A stretch of 64,000 nucleotides of DNA from Argopecten irradians (Eukaryota > Mollusca > Bivalvia > Pectinida > Pectinidae). Under the pieces are notes generated by a model. The model made no database searches. It worked only from the letters and a program-made list of their open reading frames with translations, and was not told where the DNA came from. The DNA is taken from the NCBI RefSeq assembly GCF_041381155.1, contig NC_091137.1:16673765-16737764 (forward strand). Reading direction: 5' to 3'. Shown piece by piece: positions 24,598-38,399 of the stretch (its first letter is position 1; each line of letters starts with the position of its first letter). The translations under genes and the position numbers were made by a program.

Positions 24598-26624
24598 GAT
24601 TTTTGGTGCACCGTAATAACATGTGTGTTGCCAGTGGTAAGTTTGTTTTTCAATTTTTCATAATTTTAGATTGGTGCCGGAGATAATTTTTTTTTAAATA
24701 ACACATAAATTGTATTCATTTAAATGCATATTAATACATGTATTGTCACATATAAAACATTGTCTAAATTGAAGTCCCAGGCACAGACAGAATCACTGGA
24801 TTATGTACCCATTATAACTTCAAAAATGTTTTAGCGGCTTACTAGTCTGTTATATTAAATAACTAATTACTATCTTACTACTATAATGTTATTCAGTCTA
24901 TTAATGAATTATCTCCCTTGTACAATTATAAATATCAATATGAAATTTATTCCCAAATTTATGTACCCATAAGAGTATGATATTTGGCATATTAATAGCA
25001 ATAATAATATTCTTTTTTTACGTACCAAATTCGTTTAATTAAGATGTTGTTTAATCAACTTAATACATGTATATACTTTAATTTGATTATAGTTTCTGGC
25101 AAGGAAAGGGCTTTTATAGGCATAGCCTGTAGCCCAATCCTTTTGATTGATTCAATAGAATTGATTGAAATGAAAAGAATTGTCTAAATTGATTATCACA
25201 GCATTTTGTAAGACAAGGCATCTTATAAAAAATAAAATCACTAATATAAAAAACGTTTCGAAAGTTTTTTTACAAATAATTCAATTTTGCTTGTAACGAG
25301 CATTTTCATTGGCTTTAAAAATTGCTTTATCAGCCCATAAATGAAAAAATGGTGTTGCCGTTTGTGACGCTGCTTCTGATCGGCTGAGATGACGGCGTAA
25401 TGATTTCAAAGACAAAAGAGTCCAAAATTAATTTTTAGTGCTGAAAAAAAATCTGAGTGTTCTCTCATCGCGGTTTATTTAGAGTACACAAAGATTTTTG
25501 TGCTTAAACTCCATAACATAAAAAAATCTATTCAAATTAATCCTTAAATACTGCTTCTTAAGGGTTTTTTCTATGAAAAGAATATACAATTTCATTAGCA
25601 AAGAATATACAACTCATTAAGTAATACAGAAATAATTTTAATAATATTTGTTTCAACTCTTTTTTTTTGGCAAACAAATCTATTGGAGCAAATATTGTGC
25701 ACCTTCCCCTGTACGTAAACTAGATCAAAAAGGATTTTATTCACCTCCCAACTGGAGGTGCTTCCAACTCTGCTATTGAAGGAACAAGGGGCGGTAACTT
25801 CTTTTGTCTTCATCGGATAAACTGACTAATTGAGAGACCAGTAGTTCTTATTAATTTTTTAAGTTCTGTATCATTATTAAAAATTGGGTGTTCTCCATTT
25901 TTGATATTTTTTGTCTTGTTTACAGCTATTACAGCTCTGTATTTAAGTAATTTATGAACTATTTTTGTAGTAATGCAGGATCACGTGCTCCGCGTGTAGT
26001 GGAGCTACAAGTATTGCTGATGGTAGCGAGTACTCTATCTGCGGAGATGGCGACGCTGAGGTAGCATATTCGTTATATATTTGCAACTTGGCTCTTATTT
26101 AATACCATATATCACATTACAAAAGCATGGACTGTACTATTACTATAAGTTATTATGACACATTGACAATATCGAATTGGTACTTGTGTGTATACAGATA
26201 AATAGCCGGTATTGATGGCGGGCGTTGTTTTCATATTGTCGTTTTTAATTTGAGACCATCGAATAATACAATAAAAATTTAGTAGGCTTTCATTTCGATG
26301 AAATTACAGACAAATAGTCATAATACGCGTTTACGTCTTTTTGTCTGCAGTCCACTTTAGAGTCATAGGATTAGTTAACACGGACAGGGGTCTGATTATT
26401 AATGCTTCAATAATCACACGTTTTTGTATTGAACGGCCTAATTAATAATTTTCTGAATTACGTTACCGAAACAACATTATGATTTTGTTACATCAATTGT
26501 AGGCCTTTTTCCTCCGTGTGATAAAGACTTGTTATATGTTTTTGTAGTACGGTTATTGGGAGGAATGGTGACACTAACGAAGATCTCAGAGTGGCCTTCA
26601 ATGCAGGTTGCCGTTCAATTGAAT
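24598..26624 (+). pseudogene. TFP-B 5' part only (three exons), copy 1
   Basis: Three segments match TFP-B exons: 24598-24636 (signal peptide), 25971-26060 (first cysteine-rich exon, with tcacgtgctccgcgtgtag) and 26548-26624 (caatgcaggttgccgttca, donor gtaagt). The second and third carry insertions relative to copy 2 that break the frame. No further exons follow because the duplicated block ends in the next intron at about 26665. As assembled it cannot make the two-domain protein. Confidence 0.8.
25093..25150 (+). repeat. LINE 3'-tail-like motif upstream of TFP-B exon 2 (copy 1)
   Basis: Reads ggcaaggaaagggcttttat, aggcatagcctg and cccaatccttttgattgatt, followed by a short repetitive tail (ttgattgaaatgaaaa). 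It is related to the motifs at 12571 and 13320. No coding sequence is attached. Confidence 0.5.
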
Positions 26625-26665
26625 GTAAGTAATGCTTAAGCTTCCTACGCGACAGATTTCGAGTG

Positions 26666-27188
26666 TTAATTGCTTGCTTTCCATTCAAGAACAAACACTT
26701 TTTGAATAGTTTTAGCCTAGTTTTATATAGAAACTACATGTAAATATATGCATGTACAACATGTATTTGTAGGTCCATGCGTGGAATGCGTGGGATCGTA
26801 ACGTGCAGTCGATCGCGATCGAGCAATGCAACTTGACCGCTAAATTGTCGTTGTTTGAAGGAACGTGCACGTGGTGAAGAACGGACCCATGTGTGTTCGC
26901 TGACACGTATTTGGCGAGTCTTCAGTGCGTTCGCCATGCACGATGTTGAAGTTTGTTAGGGAAATTCCACTTTTTTGTGCCTACGCATGCGTACTAGATT
27001 GTTTTGGCTCTGGGGCGGAACTACGGATTTCCCCCTCTCCGAAGTGGGGTTTTCTATTGTTTTTTAAAAACATGGAAATGTTGGGCATTTTTTATTAGCA
27101 GATATTTTCATAAGGATATATGCTCTACTATTCAGCAAAGTTTGGTACTTTATGACGATATTTTTTCACCCCAAAACATAATGGGGCT
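26666..27188. other. Unique filler at the repeat junction
   Basis: About 520 bp present only between the end of copy 1 and the start of copy 2. It contains a perfect 14-base palindrome tcgatcgcgatcga (26809-26822) and a less AT-rich segment than the neighbours. Overlapping minus-strand frames (26712-26937) are open but unrecognised. The last 200 bases (ggggcggaactacggatttc onward) show no coding features. It could be a mobile-element piece, or sequence from the true flank of one haplotype. Confidence 0.6.
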
Positions 27189-27284
27189 TTAAGTATTACA
27201 TTTCATGTTATATAATTTAAGATTTTCATTACATTCAAACTCATGCTATATAAGTTATGAAAACGGAAAGCACACTATACTGGA

Positions 27285-29457
27285 CTACAGTTGATTATGA
27301 GGGACGCCACACAGTGGATAAACATTGAACTTCCTCCGGACGCCATCTTCCCATGTGATAACGGGACCAGGATCAGCCCCCGACTGGGTCTTCGGGTCAC
27401 AAGCAAGATCGAGCCAAGTGCCGAACGGCCCAATGATCAAACAAATTTCATGTCCATTATGATCATTTGGCTGGCCATCATGTCATACCGTAAATTCACT
27501 CTTCTTGTTTCCCCAAAAAACTTCTTTTCCACTTGGATTTGTCCCATTCAACCAATGGGGAACTGCGGTACACCGGGTGATAGTCTTGGGAAGGTCGTTC
27601 CATTTTTTCATTAGGAAGAATAGCTAAATCTACTGCTTTGTTAATATTCTTGCACCTTTGTCTAGCAACATCCCTGCTGTCAAATATCCCGTATCGGGGA
27701 TATAACACAGAACATTTCAGTGAAAACAAGCAATACCCGGTGTGGAATGGTTCGAAATGAACACACTCGTACTCTATATGTTTGAGAATTTGCTGGGAGG
27801 CCGGTATCCGCGGACAATGGAGCGATGAATTTCCTGGCCCGGAGATATGTGCGACTGAGGGGTTGTTGAGAAGCAGTAAATCTTTCGAGTTATACTGATG
27901 GGTATAAATTAGATTCGAACCAAGAATCTTTGCTAATAACATGTCCGGGATCATTCGCGACTCATCTTTAGATAAAATTATATCCTGGTCGCTTAAACGA
28001 CGGACGTACTGTCCAGAGAGGCCATTTAGAGCGAGCATTATGGTGTCGTCATTTCGCGCGGGGTGTTTATATAAAAAAGGCGTGCTGATACTTTCGTTGA
28101 ATCCACTGGCAAATAGAATACGTTGTAGGCAATCCAAATCTTCTTGGGAGAACATAGCCACCATTTCTTGAAGCAGTACAACAAGGGTCGGACCATTTTG
28201 AGTGGCGTTGACGCAGTAGATTAGCGTGAACTGGTGTTGCGTTGGCACACTATTTCCATCAACATGCCAACCTTCATCACCCTCTCCGGGAATACAGCAA
28301 TATACGGATCCGGAGTCTTCGGGATATATTCCCGTCTTTGTGAACTTGTCTCCTGAAAAACAGGTCCAAGTTGGTTTTTAAAAGTTAATTGTTCTCGCCA
28401 TGTTAAAGTTTGGTTGCGGAACAGCAGGAATCTGTGCATGTTAGCTTCCTCTCGTAATGCGTCTGCGCAGCTCTGGTTCAGTGATGCCAAGTTGATACCA
28501 ACGACCTCCGCGCCAAACACTTTCGTGAGCGGTCTTATTTCATAGTCACATGTGGCGAAGGAAATCTGCCAATAAAGTATTATTATTATTCCATTTAAGA
28601 TAAGAAAATTTAAAACCGTAACTGGTACACTGGTCATTCAATCGGTGTACCAGTTATACAAGTACATTATAACATCGATGTACATTATAACTATAGTGCA
28701 TCGAGTTCGGATGTTACACAAGAGCATCCATTTTAAAACTAAATGGCTATTTCCATAACAACTGGTTGCCACCAAGGTCACAAATTCCCAAAAAGTGTCA
28801 GTCCATGGATGATGTATGCTTGTCCGTCTCAAAGAATACATGGTTACATTCAATTTATAAAAATAGGACACATACGTTCAACATTTCAAGTAACTATTCA
28901 TTTTCTTATACGCAGTTAGGGAGTAATTAGGTTTTCCGGTGAGAAACATTTTCGGATTTTCTTATTAACATTGAATTTCGATTTCTGGTCATAGAATGTG
29001 TATCATTTCAAGTAAATCCAGTTCTTAGAATTTAAATATCAATGATTTCTAGTCTATTTGATTAACTTAGTTCCAATATCAAATAGATAGACCAAGTTAT
29101 TAATGAATTATGAAATCCTATTGAAAATAGAATAATATTTCTTTAAACTTGTAACATTGAACCTAATAAACAGGACATGAGATTCATTTTTGAAAAACCG
29201 TATCAGTACAGTCCCCAAACTGATATGATATTATCACGCCTTTCGAAATCTGCCGCAAGTTGCATGATGCTTAAATTCAATAACATAAGATGTAGTAAAT
29301 GATAAGTTCACTGGTCTAAAAACGTGGCCAACACTTGACACTTGACGGATGTCTATGAAATTAGAGAGAATTTAATCCCTACCTGATTGTAACTTTCCTC
29401 CAATAAACCGCCATGAACATCCGCCCACAGAAGGAGAATCGTGGTAACCAGAATCAT
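27285..29457 (-). pseudogene. Secreted TauD/TfdA-type dioxygenase fused to a C-type lectin domain, copy 2 (broken)
   Basis: Same structure as the gene at 1223-3498: signal-peptide exon 29457 to 29383, then one large exon 28565 to 27285. Dioxygenase motifs (FGAEVVGI, GWHVDGN, NNPSVAH) and lectin motifs (ARQRC, GQPNDHDG, WLDLAC) are all present. It shares the frame change before the HxD motif and the TGA before HDGQPN. In addition it has two fewer bases near 27600, which shift the frame inside the lectin domain after DLAILPNEK. It is therefore slightly more damaged than copy 1. Confidence 0.72.
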
Positions 29458-29568
29458 AGTTATGGTATAACAATGACTTGGGAGGTACGTATCATTACTC
29501 TGTGTACATATTAACCTACGTTATAATTAATGGGAACAGTGGTACGACACCGATGTCAGCGCTTAACC

Positions 29569-29576
29569 TATATATA
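29569..29576 (-). promoter_or_regulatory. Possible TATA box of the dioxygenase-lectin gene, copy 2
   Basis: tatatata on the minus strand, about 110 bases upstream of the ATG at 29457, identical in context to 3610-3617. Confidence 0.35.
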
Positions 29577-30832
29577 CCTCAGTAAACTCACTTCTCACGT
29601 ATTAATATATCAGAGATAAAGATGAATCGTTTATAAATTGAAAAAACAAACCAACATTATGATGGCGCCATAACGAACTGCTAAATATGATACACAATTT
29701 TTAATTTTCGTTATATATACTGAACAAATATAAAGCCATGTCCTGTATGGCGTTAAGTTCAAATTAGAATTTTTTTTTTCATTTTTTAAGTTTCCCGACT
29801 TGTTTGTAACAATATAAGAATATAATATAATTATAATTGGCATACATACAGGACATTGCACTTAAGCAGTGGAGAAAAGACAACACCGTAAAATTAATGA
29901 TTTTCACAAAGTAGCAGATTTAGTTCCTTTTCACTTTAATGCAGAAGGTGTTTTAAAACAACTTCAATTCTCTTTCTAATATCTTAGCAAATTTGACAAA
30001 TAAGAATAAAATGGAATTTCATCTCCATTATCACGATAAGGGTCACAAAACTTACATATTGGAATAACTTCCAGATTCTATACTCAAGTTATGTGCCGAT
30101 AACCTTATTTTTGTCAATACAATACGATTTTTGTTTGTGATATACTTTGTCAAATAAGCTTGAAACAACTTAACTTGTCTCACCAGGTATCTATATAAAT
30201 GACACTTGAGAGAGTTTTCTGATATAAATTACGATTCTTGTCGAGCTTAATCATAAATTATTTGTTTATTATTGAAGGAAAAATGGTATGCTAGTTTACC
30301 CAAACATCAACAAAACCATAATTGTAAATAGGTCTTTAACAAATTCTACCCAATCCAATACATTGTTCGATTTTGGTAAATTCAGTATAACATTATACGC
30401 AGTTTTCAAAATGCAGTTAGTAGAATATATAATTTTGAATCAGTATTTTATCATACAATACTCTCTGGTGTAGAAAAGAGGAAAACGTCTCAGTTCAATA
30501 TAAACCAATTACATTGCACGTGGATAGCATGTAAGTCAATATCGTCATAATACAGATTGGAGACTGAAATATAGCAAAAGTATATCAACTAACTGTGGTC
30601 GGTTTTGCATTTTCGAAACTAGAAGTTAAACATTGATAACATAAAAAGAAAATGTCACATCCAAGTTACTTATGCGGTAATATTGACACTGGCCATTCGA
30701 TTTTCAGCATTTTACTTTAATAAATATATATAAAAAGATACCATATCTTATTTTCAATCTAATTTATATTTGAATAAGAATTCTTTTTTTACAGCGATGT
30801 TCTACGATTGGTGTGTAGCATAGAGCATCGAA
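29577..30832. other. Intergenic, no gene seen
   Basis: Counterpart of 3620-4876. There are a few substitutions and short indels, and no gene features. Confidence 0.4.
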
Positions 30833-31458
30833 GTGGAGCGGAATCATGGGGACGTATCGTAAAGCACCTATGTGGAGCTGAATCATTGGGGCGTATCGTA
30901 AAGCATCAATGTGGAGCGGAATCATGGGGGCGTATCGTAAAGCTGAATCATCGGGGCGTATCGTAAAGCATCAATGTGGAGCGGATTCATGGGGGCGTAT
31001 CGTAAAGCATCAATGTGGAGCGGGATCATCGGGGCGTATCGTAAAGCATCAATGTGGAGCGGAATCATTGGGGCGTATCGTAAAGCATCAATGTGGAGCG
31101 TAATCATTGGGGCGTATCGTAAAGCATCAATGTGGAGCTGAATCATTTGGGCTTATCGTAAACCATCAATGTGGAGCTGAATCATGGGGGCGTATCGTAA
31201 AGCATCAATGTGGAGCTGAATCATTGGGGCGTATCGTAAAGCATCAATGTGGAGCTGAATCATTGGGGCGTATCGTAAAGCATCAATGTGGAGCTGAATC
31301 ATTGGGGCGTATCGTAAAGCATCAATGTGGAGCGGAATCATGGGGGCGTATCGTAAAGCATCAATGTGGAGCGGGATCATCGGGGCGTATCGTAAAGCAT
31401 CAATGTGGAGCTGAATCATCGGGGCGTATCGTAAAGCATCAATGTGGAGCGGAATCAT
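30833..31458 (+). repeat. 39-bp minisatellite, about 16 units (copy 2)
   Basis: Same unit as 4877-5086, with first, second and last units matching those of copy 1 and about ten extra units in the middle. One unit near 30916-30960 is a shortened hybrid (cgtaaagctgaatcatcggg). Variants tgggggcg, tcggggcg and ttggggcg alternate, as expected from unequal exchange or replication slippage. It is open on both strands in frames of 13 codons per unit, except for a taa created in one variant unit on the plus strand. Confidence 0.95.
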
Positions 31459-32971
31459 AAGTCTAACTTTAAGTAGAGTGACACTGTTTTATATTTTTTT
31501 TTAATAAACTTTGTATCGAATTTTTATGGTAATTTATTTGAATGTCTTCCTACAGCAATATCATCATGATTTCAGAAATTCGCTCAGAATTGGTTAGTTT
31601 AAAATTGATTGTTATATATAATACAAACAGATTTATAATCCTTCTTATAAATCTTTCGTTTGTTTTTTATGAATGGTTTTATTATGTCTTGATTTATTTC
31701 AATGTATTATCTTCCTACATGCTTGTTATTTATATGCTATATGCATACAGTGTAAACAATAATTGAAATTGGCTCCAGGTATACGTAAATGATATGTTCA
31801 ATTTGATGCATTCTATCTTAAAGTTTACAAAACAAAGTAAAGATTTACTTATATAGTATCAGTTTAAGATTACTGATTGCTCAATATAACAAAATATCAT
31901 TAAGATTTCATACTGTTTCTTCTCAAACTCGTATCAAGGGAAGTAATTCGTGAACATAAGTTGTCTGAGATGTTTAACAATTTGTACGTTAATGTACATA
32001 TACTAGTCATGTGAGACCGTAAACCACCAATTATAAATTTACCATTTGAGTTTTTCCCTTAGAACCACAATCATCATTCATACTTTATTTTGGTCTCTCC
32101 CAACAATATAAAAGACCAAAACTTAGTATTATACCTTCAATTCAATATCAAACACTACACACAAACATCGACTGATTAACTACTGCATTGGTTATCAAGT
32201 GTTTCTCATGAAGCAAATACCATAGTTAGTTGTATTATTCACTATTAAAACTTATATATCGGTAAAGCGCGGTTATTTTGGCGGAATACTAGTAATCAAC
32301 AAAGTATTCATATGAATGCACCACCTTAACCGATTATATTTCCCAATAAAGCGCCAGATAGCATATCTAATAAAACTTTATCTATCTTATCTTTGTCAGA
32401 ACTATACTTAGCACCAGTCACTCACTTAACACTACACCGGAATCAGATATGGGGTTCAAAACAATGACGTTATGTAAGTAAGTAAGTTGTGGGGTAAATT
32501 TGCATTTACATTTACTAAAATATTCGTTACAACATGGTTTGAATTACTATTAAAAATCAGGATAAAGAAAAAACTTTCATTAGAAATTTCAAAGTGTCAG
32601 TGGAGATAATTATACTCTGATGATCCCAGCATAATTCAATCACACATACATGCAAGTCTTCTCCATAACAACTATCGTTTAGGATAAATAAATCTTGTCC
32701 TATCATAACCTGAACCGAAACCAAACAGCAGCCATTTTTACAAAATGCGAATAGAAGAAGTTTGCTATAGCGCACTTTCAAAACTTTATGAACCTATGTA
32801 ATCTTATGAAACAAGGAAATTAGAAATGTCTGTCTTAGTACTCGTGCAAAAATAAATATTTTTATTGTAGATTTAAGACAAGAGATATACATGTACTAAA
32901 ATGAGCTATGATGTTTGACTAAACAGAGTAACAAAAAAGTACGAAAATGAGTAAATTGTTGAAATAAATAC
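31459..32971. other. Flank or first intron of TFP-A copy 2, no exon recognised
   Basis: Counterpart of 5087-6597, nearly identical, with no features recognised. Confidence 0.4.
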
Positions 32972-35900
32972 ATGTTTATCTTTGTTTATGTTGCAGGTTG
33001 TTTTGCCATTGTAATCGTACGTATTTTACCGGGTGGTAAGTTTCTTTTTCTATGTATTGCAATATCAATGCTGTATATTACAGAAAGACAAATTGTTTTT
33101 ATCAGATTGAACATATTCATGTTTTGTCTATTTCATGTCATATATATTGAAACAATTCAGAATCAAACACAATTATATAAAAAGAGTGGTATTTCTGAGT
33201 TTTCAATCACAACAAAAGTTTCAAAAGTTATCCTACAAAAATATTTGCAAAAACTTTTAAAAGATATGTTTGAATCAGGCAATACGTATTTTAAAAGTAA
33301 TAACCAATACGGCTGGAAGAAGCACTATTTAATTATTCTTGCATTCTGATCTATCGCAGTTACGTCCCTTTGTTTCAAACCGTCAGTACTGACAAAAGCA
33401 ACTCCGATTGATCAGATTAAAGTGACAGGAACCGCCTGTGGGCATGATGAAGTGAGTTAATTAAATCATGTACATTAAGTTTTATATACAAATGTATTTG
33501 CATATTGTCGTTTTTCGTATTTACTTGACATACCCAATGTTTGGTTTTGTTAAATCATTATATAGCTTTATCAAATTGTGTGTAGTAATCAATGAAATCT
33601 TACATGAGTTTTGTAGAACTGTTTCTTGGAGGAGGTAACAACTGGTGATTTCCGAGACGTCTTCAATGCAGGATGCCGTTCAGTTGCTGTAAGTAAAGCC
33701 AAAGTTCTAGGGACCTGTGACATATACTATTTATCTACTGCAAACTATCCCAGAGAGTAAGTGTAGTAGCTAATATTTCTACCCTAAATGTAAGCCGCAG
33801 TCTTTTATATGTAATTGAAGACAATTGTCTTATAGTATCCAGACACAAAATCAAATTTTATTCTCTTTAGCGGAATACGTTTATGTTTTTCAGTAATAAT
33901 GGAACAATTTTCGTCCCAGTGAAAGATACGTCTTTGTACTTGAGTAACGACCGATAGTTATGTAGTGGATATGATTATCCTTCCTGCATACCTTGCATCG
34001 TACTGCAATACCATTGTAAAATGTTTGAAGTGATAATATCACATTCTGTTCGAATTACTTATCCGTCTTTGCATATTACAAAATTTCCCCCTTGCCGACA
34101 TGCATCTTAATGTGACGTCATTACTTCGTAGCACACATTGAGTCGTTTTCTCTAAACTGTATGACGTTACTCTCACAAATACATGACGTAACAATCAATA
34201 CCTATCCACAAGGAGAGGTACCACTATAATATGCAAATGCAGACATGTTTATGGTGTCAATACAGATGACATGACATCGTGTCAAATATATCCATACACT
34301 GTACGGTATACCGCTAGCGGTGTTAGTATTCCGTTAATACGTCATCGTCATTCATATAGAACCCATCAATTACGGGATTCAAATTATTTTTTTTAATTCA
34401 AAATTTATTATATAATTTATTTGTATCAATATATACACCATAATACGTGTAAAATAAAACACAAATACAAAACTATTTTACTCGTTCTTATAACATACTG
34501 TTGCAATCTAAAGGTGCATTCGTTCGGGAAAAATATTATATATGATGTAATTTACAGTTCTATACATGTTTTTGGGCTGTCTTTTAATTTTGACATGTGT
34601 TAAAAATTCAACATCAGTATACCCTTGTTTTCTGATAAAGTTTACACTTTTCTGTAATAGATATGCAATATAATGGCACAGATAAACGCAGCAGCAGGAA
34701 AACGGTCGCTAGTAATCTATGGTCAGTGTAACAGTACTCCACTAAGTCGTCCATGTAACAGTTTTCTCTGTGGACAACAAACCCGACCGTAAGTAGTCAA
34801 CCTGTACTTAAAGTTCAATCAATAAAACCTTAATTGGAACGTAGTCCTAATTTAATTTCTTAAACCCAGGGAACCTGTTTTAATGCTCGTGTAAAATATA
34901 GTTCATTAATCATTGTAACATGTATCATTCATATACTTATTCCATAGAGATATTAAAACGGGTCTGATTCCCACGTTTTTTTATACACGACATGTTAAAT
35001 AAAGCATATTTATCATTATATATAATGTTATATGTATCTTTGAAGTATTGATGTCATTACATCAATGCTATTTCATTTATGAAGTATGAAAACCTAAATC
35101 AAAAGTGAACTTTAGCAAACAAATAATATGTCAATTATTTGTAAAAGAACTTACATGAGTATTTATGTAAATGATATCTATTAAACGAGTTCAATAATTT
35201 AATATGACACAAGCCTTTAGGCGAGACACATATCAAATTATTTTACGAGTTTGATAAATTTCATATAACGTAGTCCCGCGTTCAGTATTCTATTTATCAT
35301 ATATCTAATATTAATGGAAATAAAGACAAAATTTTACGCTTCATCTGTGTATAAGACAGTCTCTGATATGTAACGTTTCTCTCTACCAGTTCAGTTTTTT
35401 AACCTTTTGTCTATAGAGACAATCGTATAACGTCATACTTTAATAAAGACGTCATTATTAACTGTGACATCACAATTGTGTTATTACACGTTCTAGCAAT
35501 AGTTATGACATGTTTGAACCACATGGTGGAATGGGTTGATTATGTAATTACATATTTTGATATGGTTTCACTTATTAATCGAGCGACTTTTTAAAAGCAT
35601 TTTTTCTGGTTTTGAGTTGGAAGTCGTATTTAATATGATAAATAAGGATCATTACAGTGTACATTAATAACAGTACTATGAACCAGTTACAGCCCCACTT
35701 TTACAATGTCAGCAATGTCCACACCCGGTAGCTTCTGTCGCCAACTGTACCATGGTCACATGTGAACCCTCGCAAGTAAGATTTCACTGCCTACAACATT
35801 TCACAGCCTTGTTCTCGTTGCTGTCAATATTTCAACATGCTAAAGTTGTGTATTAGAACAAAGTGTGCCAAGCTCAAAAATAGAAAAATAAAAAATGATA

Positions 35901-36639
35901 TATGCATTATGACTTATCATTTGTATCTACAATGTATTTAGGAAAATATTCACACAGTAAAGAAAAATGATCAGGCATCTGTATACAATATCTGATGTGA
36001 AAAAATAAGTATTTTCTTTGCAGGTGTGCTACAGTGAATTTACATGTTTGATGACACTACCCTACGATACTTGCGCGGCTGCAGAGCACCGTCAGTAAGT
36101 TGATGATAGCAAATTAAATATTCTCAACATTTTGTCCCTCACAATTACCATTTAAGCTATGTATGTCCAATAAAACCGCCATTGGTTTGATCTAATTTTA
36201 CTCTATAAAAGCATAAAAATATGTTTTTGTTTGACAATGAAATGCAAATTGCAGCTACAAATCATATCTCACAAATACGAGAAATTCAGTATTAAATCGA
36301 TACTCTCACACTATACACATGTATATGTATTTTTTATCAAATTTTTTGGCAAATAAAAAAAAACAAACAAAGAAAAAAAATAACAAAAAAAACCATGTAT
36401 GCTGCAGACTATGTTTTGTCCTTATGTCTCATGCGTCATTTTACAATTAATAAAAGTGATACACCATTATTGTTACATTTATGCCATAATGGTACTACAA
36501 CACACCAAACATAATGGTACTACAACACACCAAACAAGCCGGGACTTAGCTAGGCGTTCAACAGAGAACCTTATGTTCTGAATGTTGTGACGGGGACCAG
36601 TGTATGTTGACAGACTGTTACCAGCTCCAACACAAGTAA
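32972..36639 (+). pseudogene. TFP-A: double three-finger gene, copy 2 (decayed)
   Basis: Exons at 32997-33035 (in-frame ATG at 32972), 33360-33451, 33617-33688, 34661-34788, 35693-35775, 36024-36094 and a remnant at 36479-36639. It shares every lesion of copy 1: the extra base before the donor at 34788, the missing base in 36024-36094, the destroyed last acceptor and the 25-bp duplication. In addition it has one extra A in the last exon (gcgttcaacagag), which breaks the frame before the CC motif, and a 17-bp insertion in the intron after 33688. It is a dead relative of TFP-B. Confidence 0.8.
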
Positions 36640-37210
36640 CACGATATCGATAAAACAATACCTATATTATTATCGAGTTACAAATTTATCTGGAGAACAA
36701 CAGGGAATGGTAAAATAACTTCTATTTTCAAACATTCTGCTTCTTGGCCATCCTCAGTAATGGGGAAACAAAACGCCATGGTGAAGATGTGTTCTGAAAG
36801 AAAGAAAAAATCATACTTTAACATAATGTTGCAGTCTGCGTTAAAAGCGAAACAACGAATAATTATAATAATATAGTTCAATGAAATTAGTATCCATAGG
36901 CCACACGATTTACGGAGAATGCTGATGATAGTGAAAGGAATGCAAAACCAGAAGTTCTAGAATAATTAGCGTTTATTACACCTCCATACACATTGATCAA
37001 AAACTGCTTGCATAAAAACTATTATGGCAACAGAACCAAATGACGAAGAAGCAACGAACATAGCCGTGATTGGATCGCGTATGAACTTGTATCGACGAGC
37101 ATATCTTAAGTTCATGTTCGAAATGTGTCACAAAAGCGCAACACTGTCGCTAGAACAATCTCGAGCATATCGAATCACTAAGATATATATATATATATGT
37201 ATTTTAACTC
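36640..37210. other. Spacer, no gene seen
   Basis: Counterpart of 10265-10835, with no recognisable coding or RNA feature. Confidence 0.4.
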
Positions 37211-38399
37211 TTTGCCGATGATACTTCACTTTATGAAATAATAACTGATAACCATGTAGAAATTGCAGATAATCTAACCAATGATCTAAGTAATATCAAT
37301 AATTGGGCAAAGAAGTGGGACATTAATTTTAATCCTTCAAAAACAGAACTGTACTTTTCTCAAGAAAAAGACATATATTTAATCCTGATATTTTATTTGC
37401 AGATGGTATTGTAAACTCAGTTCTATTTTACAAACATTTGGGGGTAACTTTCAGTAGTGATGGTAAATGGTCCAAACATATTAATAATATTTTATACTCA
37501 GGCCTCTAAAAGACTAAATATTTTAAGATTACTAAAACAAAATGTAGATAAAAAGAGCCTTTAAAAATTTATACATCCTTTATAAGACCTGTTTTAGAAT
37601 ATGGTGATGTCATTTGGGATAATTGTACAAAACAAGAAAAAGACTTATTATAATCTGTACAGATAGACGCTATAAGAAGCCTGAGAAGAGGAACATTGCA
37701 TAATAAACTTTATGCTGAAGTTGGACTTGATTCACTTGCATTCGGACGAAAACTCCATAAATAAGATTGTGTATTACTTATTGTAAATAATGAATCCCCT
37801 AGATATCTTACTAATTTGATTGAACCATTCTTTAATGATAATAATAATACTGCTTACACATTAAGGAGTAACCACCTGTTTAATTCCCCCTCTGTAGAAC
37901 TGAATTATAATTCATCAGCTGTATTCCCTCAATGCTAAGATGATTTAATCAAACAGATATAGAACTCCTATTTAACAATTCATGAGAACAATTTAAAAAA
38001 GGTATCAAAATAGATAATGATATTCCTACTACAGAAATTTCTAATATCTTTAAATATCATGGCGACCGTAAATACAACATTATTCTGTGCCAGCTACGAA
38101 ACCAAGCAAGTGATTTAAACTCTGATCTTTATCACGATCATTTAAGAGAATCTCCAGCCTGTTCCTGTTTTTATACCAATGAAAATTCATATCACTTTTT
38201 CTTTGACTGTAGACACTTCTATGAACAGAGAGAAGTTCTTATACAGGGAATACAGAACTTAGGTTTACCAGATAATCATAATCGTTTAAACATTGAAACA
38301 CTATCATATGGATGTAAATTTTGCAATAATGATATTAACAAAGATATTTTACAATGCGTGATAGAATATATCCGCAATACTAAAAGTTTTGATTTCTGA
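37211..38399 (+). mobile_element. 5'-truncated LINE: reverse transcriptase C-terminal part, copy 2
   Basis: Counterpart of 10836-12027, starting at FADDTS with the same truncation point, so this is one insertion duplicated with the block. It has extra disruptions near 37650-37780, and the final stop is TGA instead of TAA. Confidence 0.85.

Larger units (their letters stand above)
1127..26665 (+). repeat. 26-kb direct tandem repeat, copy 1
   Basis: From ttaagtattacattt at 1127 the sequence matches copy 2 starting at 27189, feature for feature and in the same orientation, until about 26665 (paired with about 52833). The coordinate offset moves from 26062 to about 26374, mainly because of a minisatellite length difference and a roughly 75-bp difference near 2900. 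It then drifts slightly as small indels accumulate. About 1127-15900 differs mainly by sparse substitutions. About 16000-18500 and 20000-26665 differ by many single-base insertions in copy 1. It may be a recent tandem duplication or the second haplotype retained as a duplicate. Confidence 0.95.

Noticed and set aside
26712-26937. Overlapping minus-strand frames in the junction filler as a transposase
   Set aside because: Two frames are open, but I cannot recognise any catalytic motif in either.
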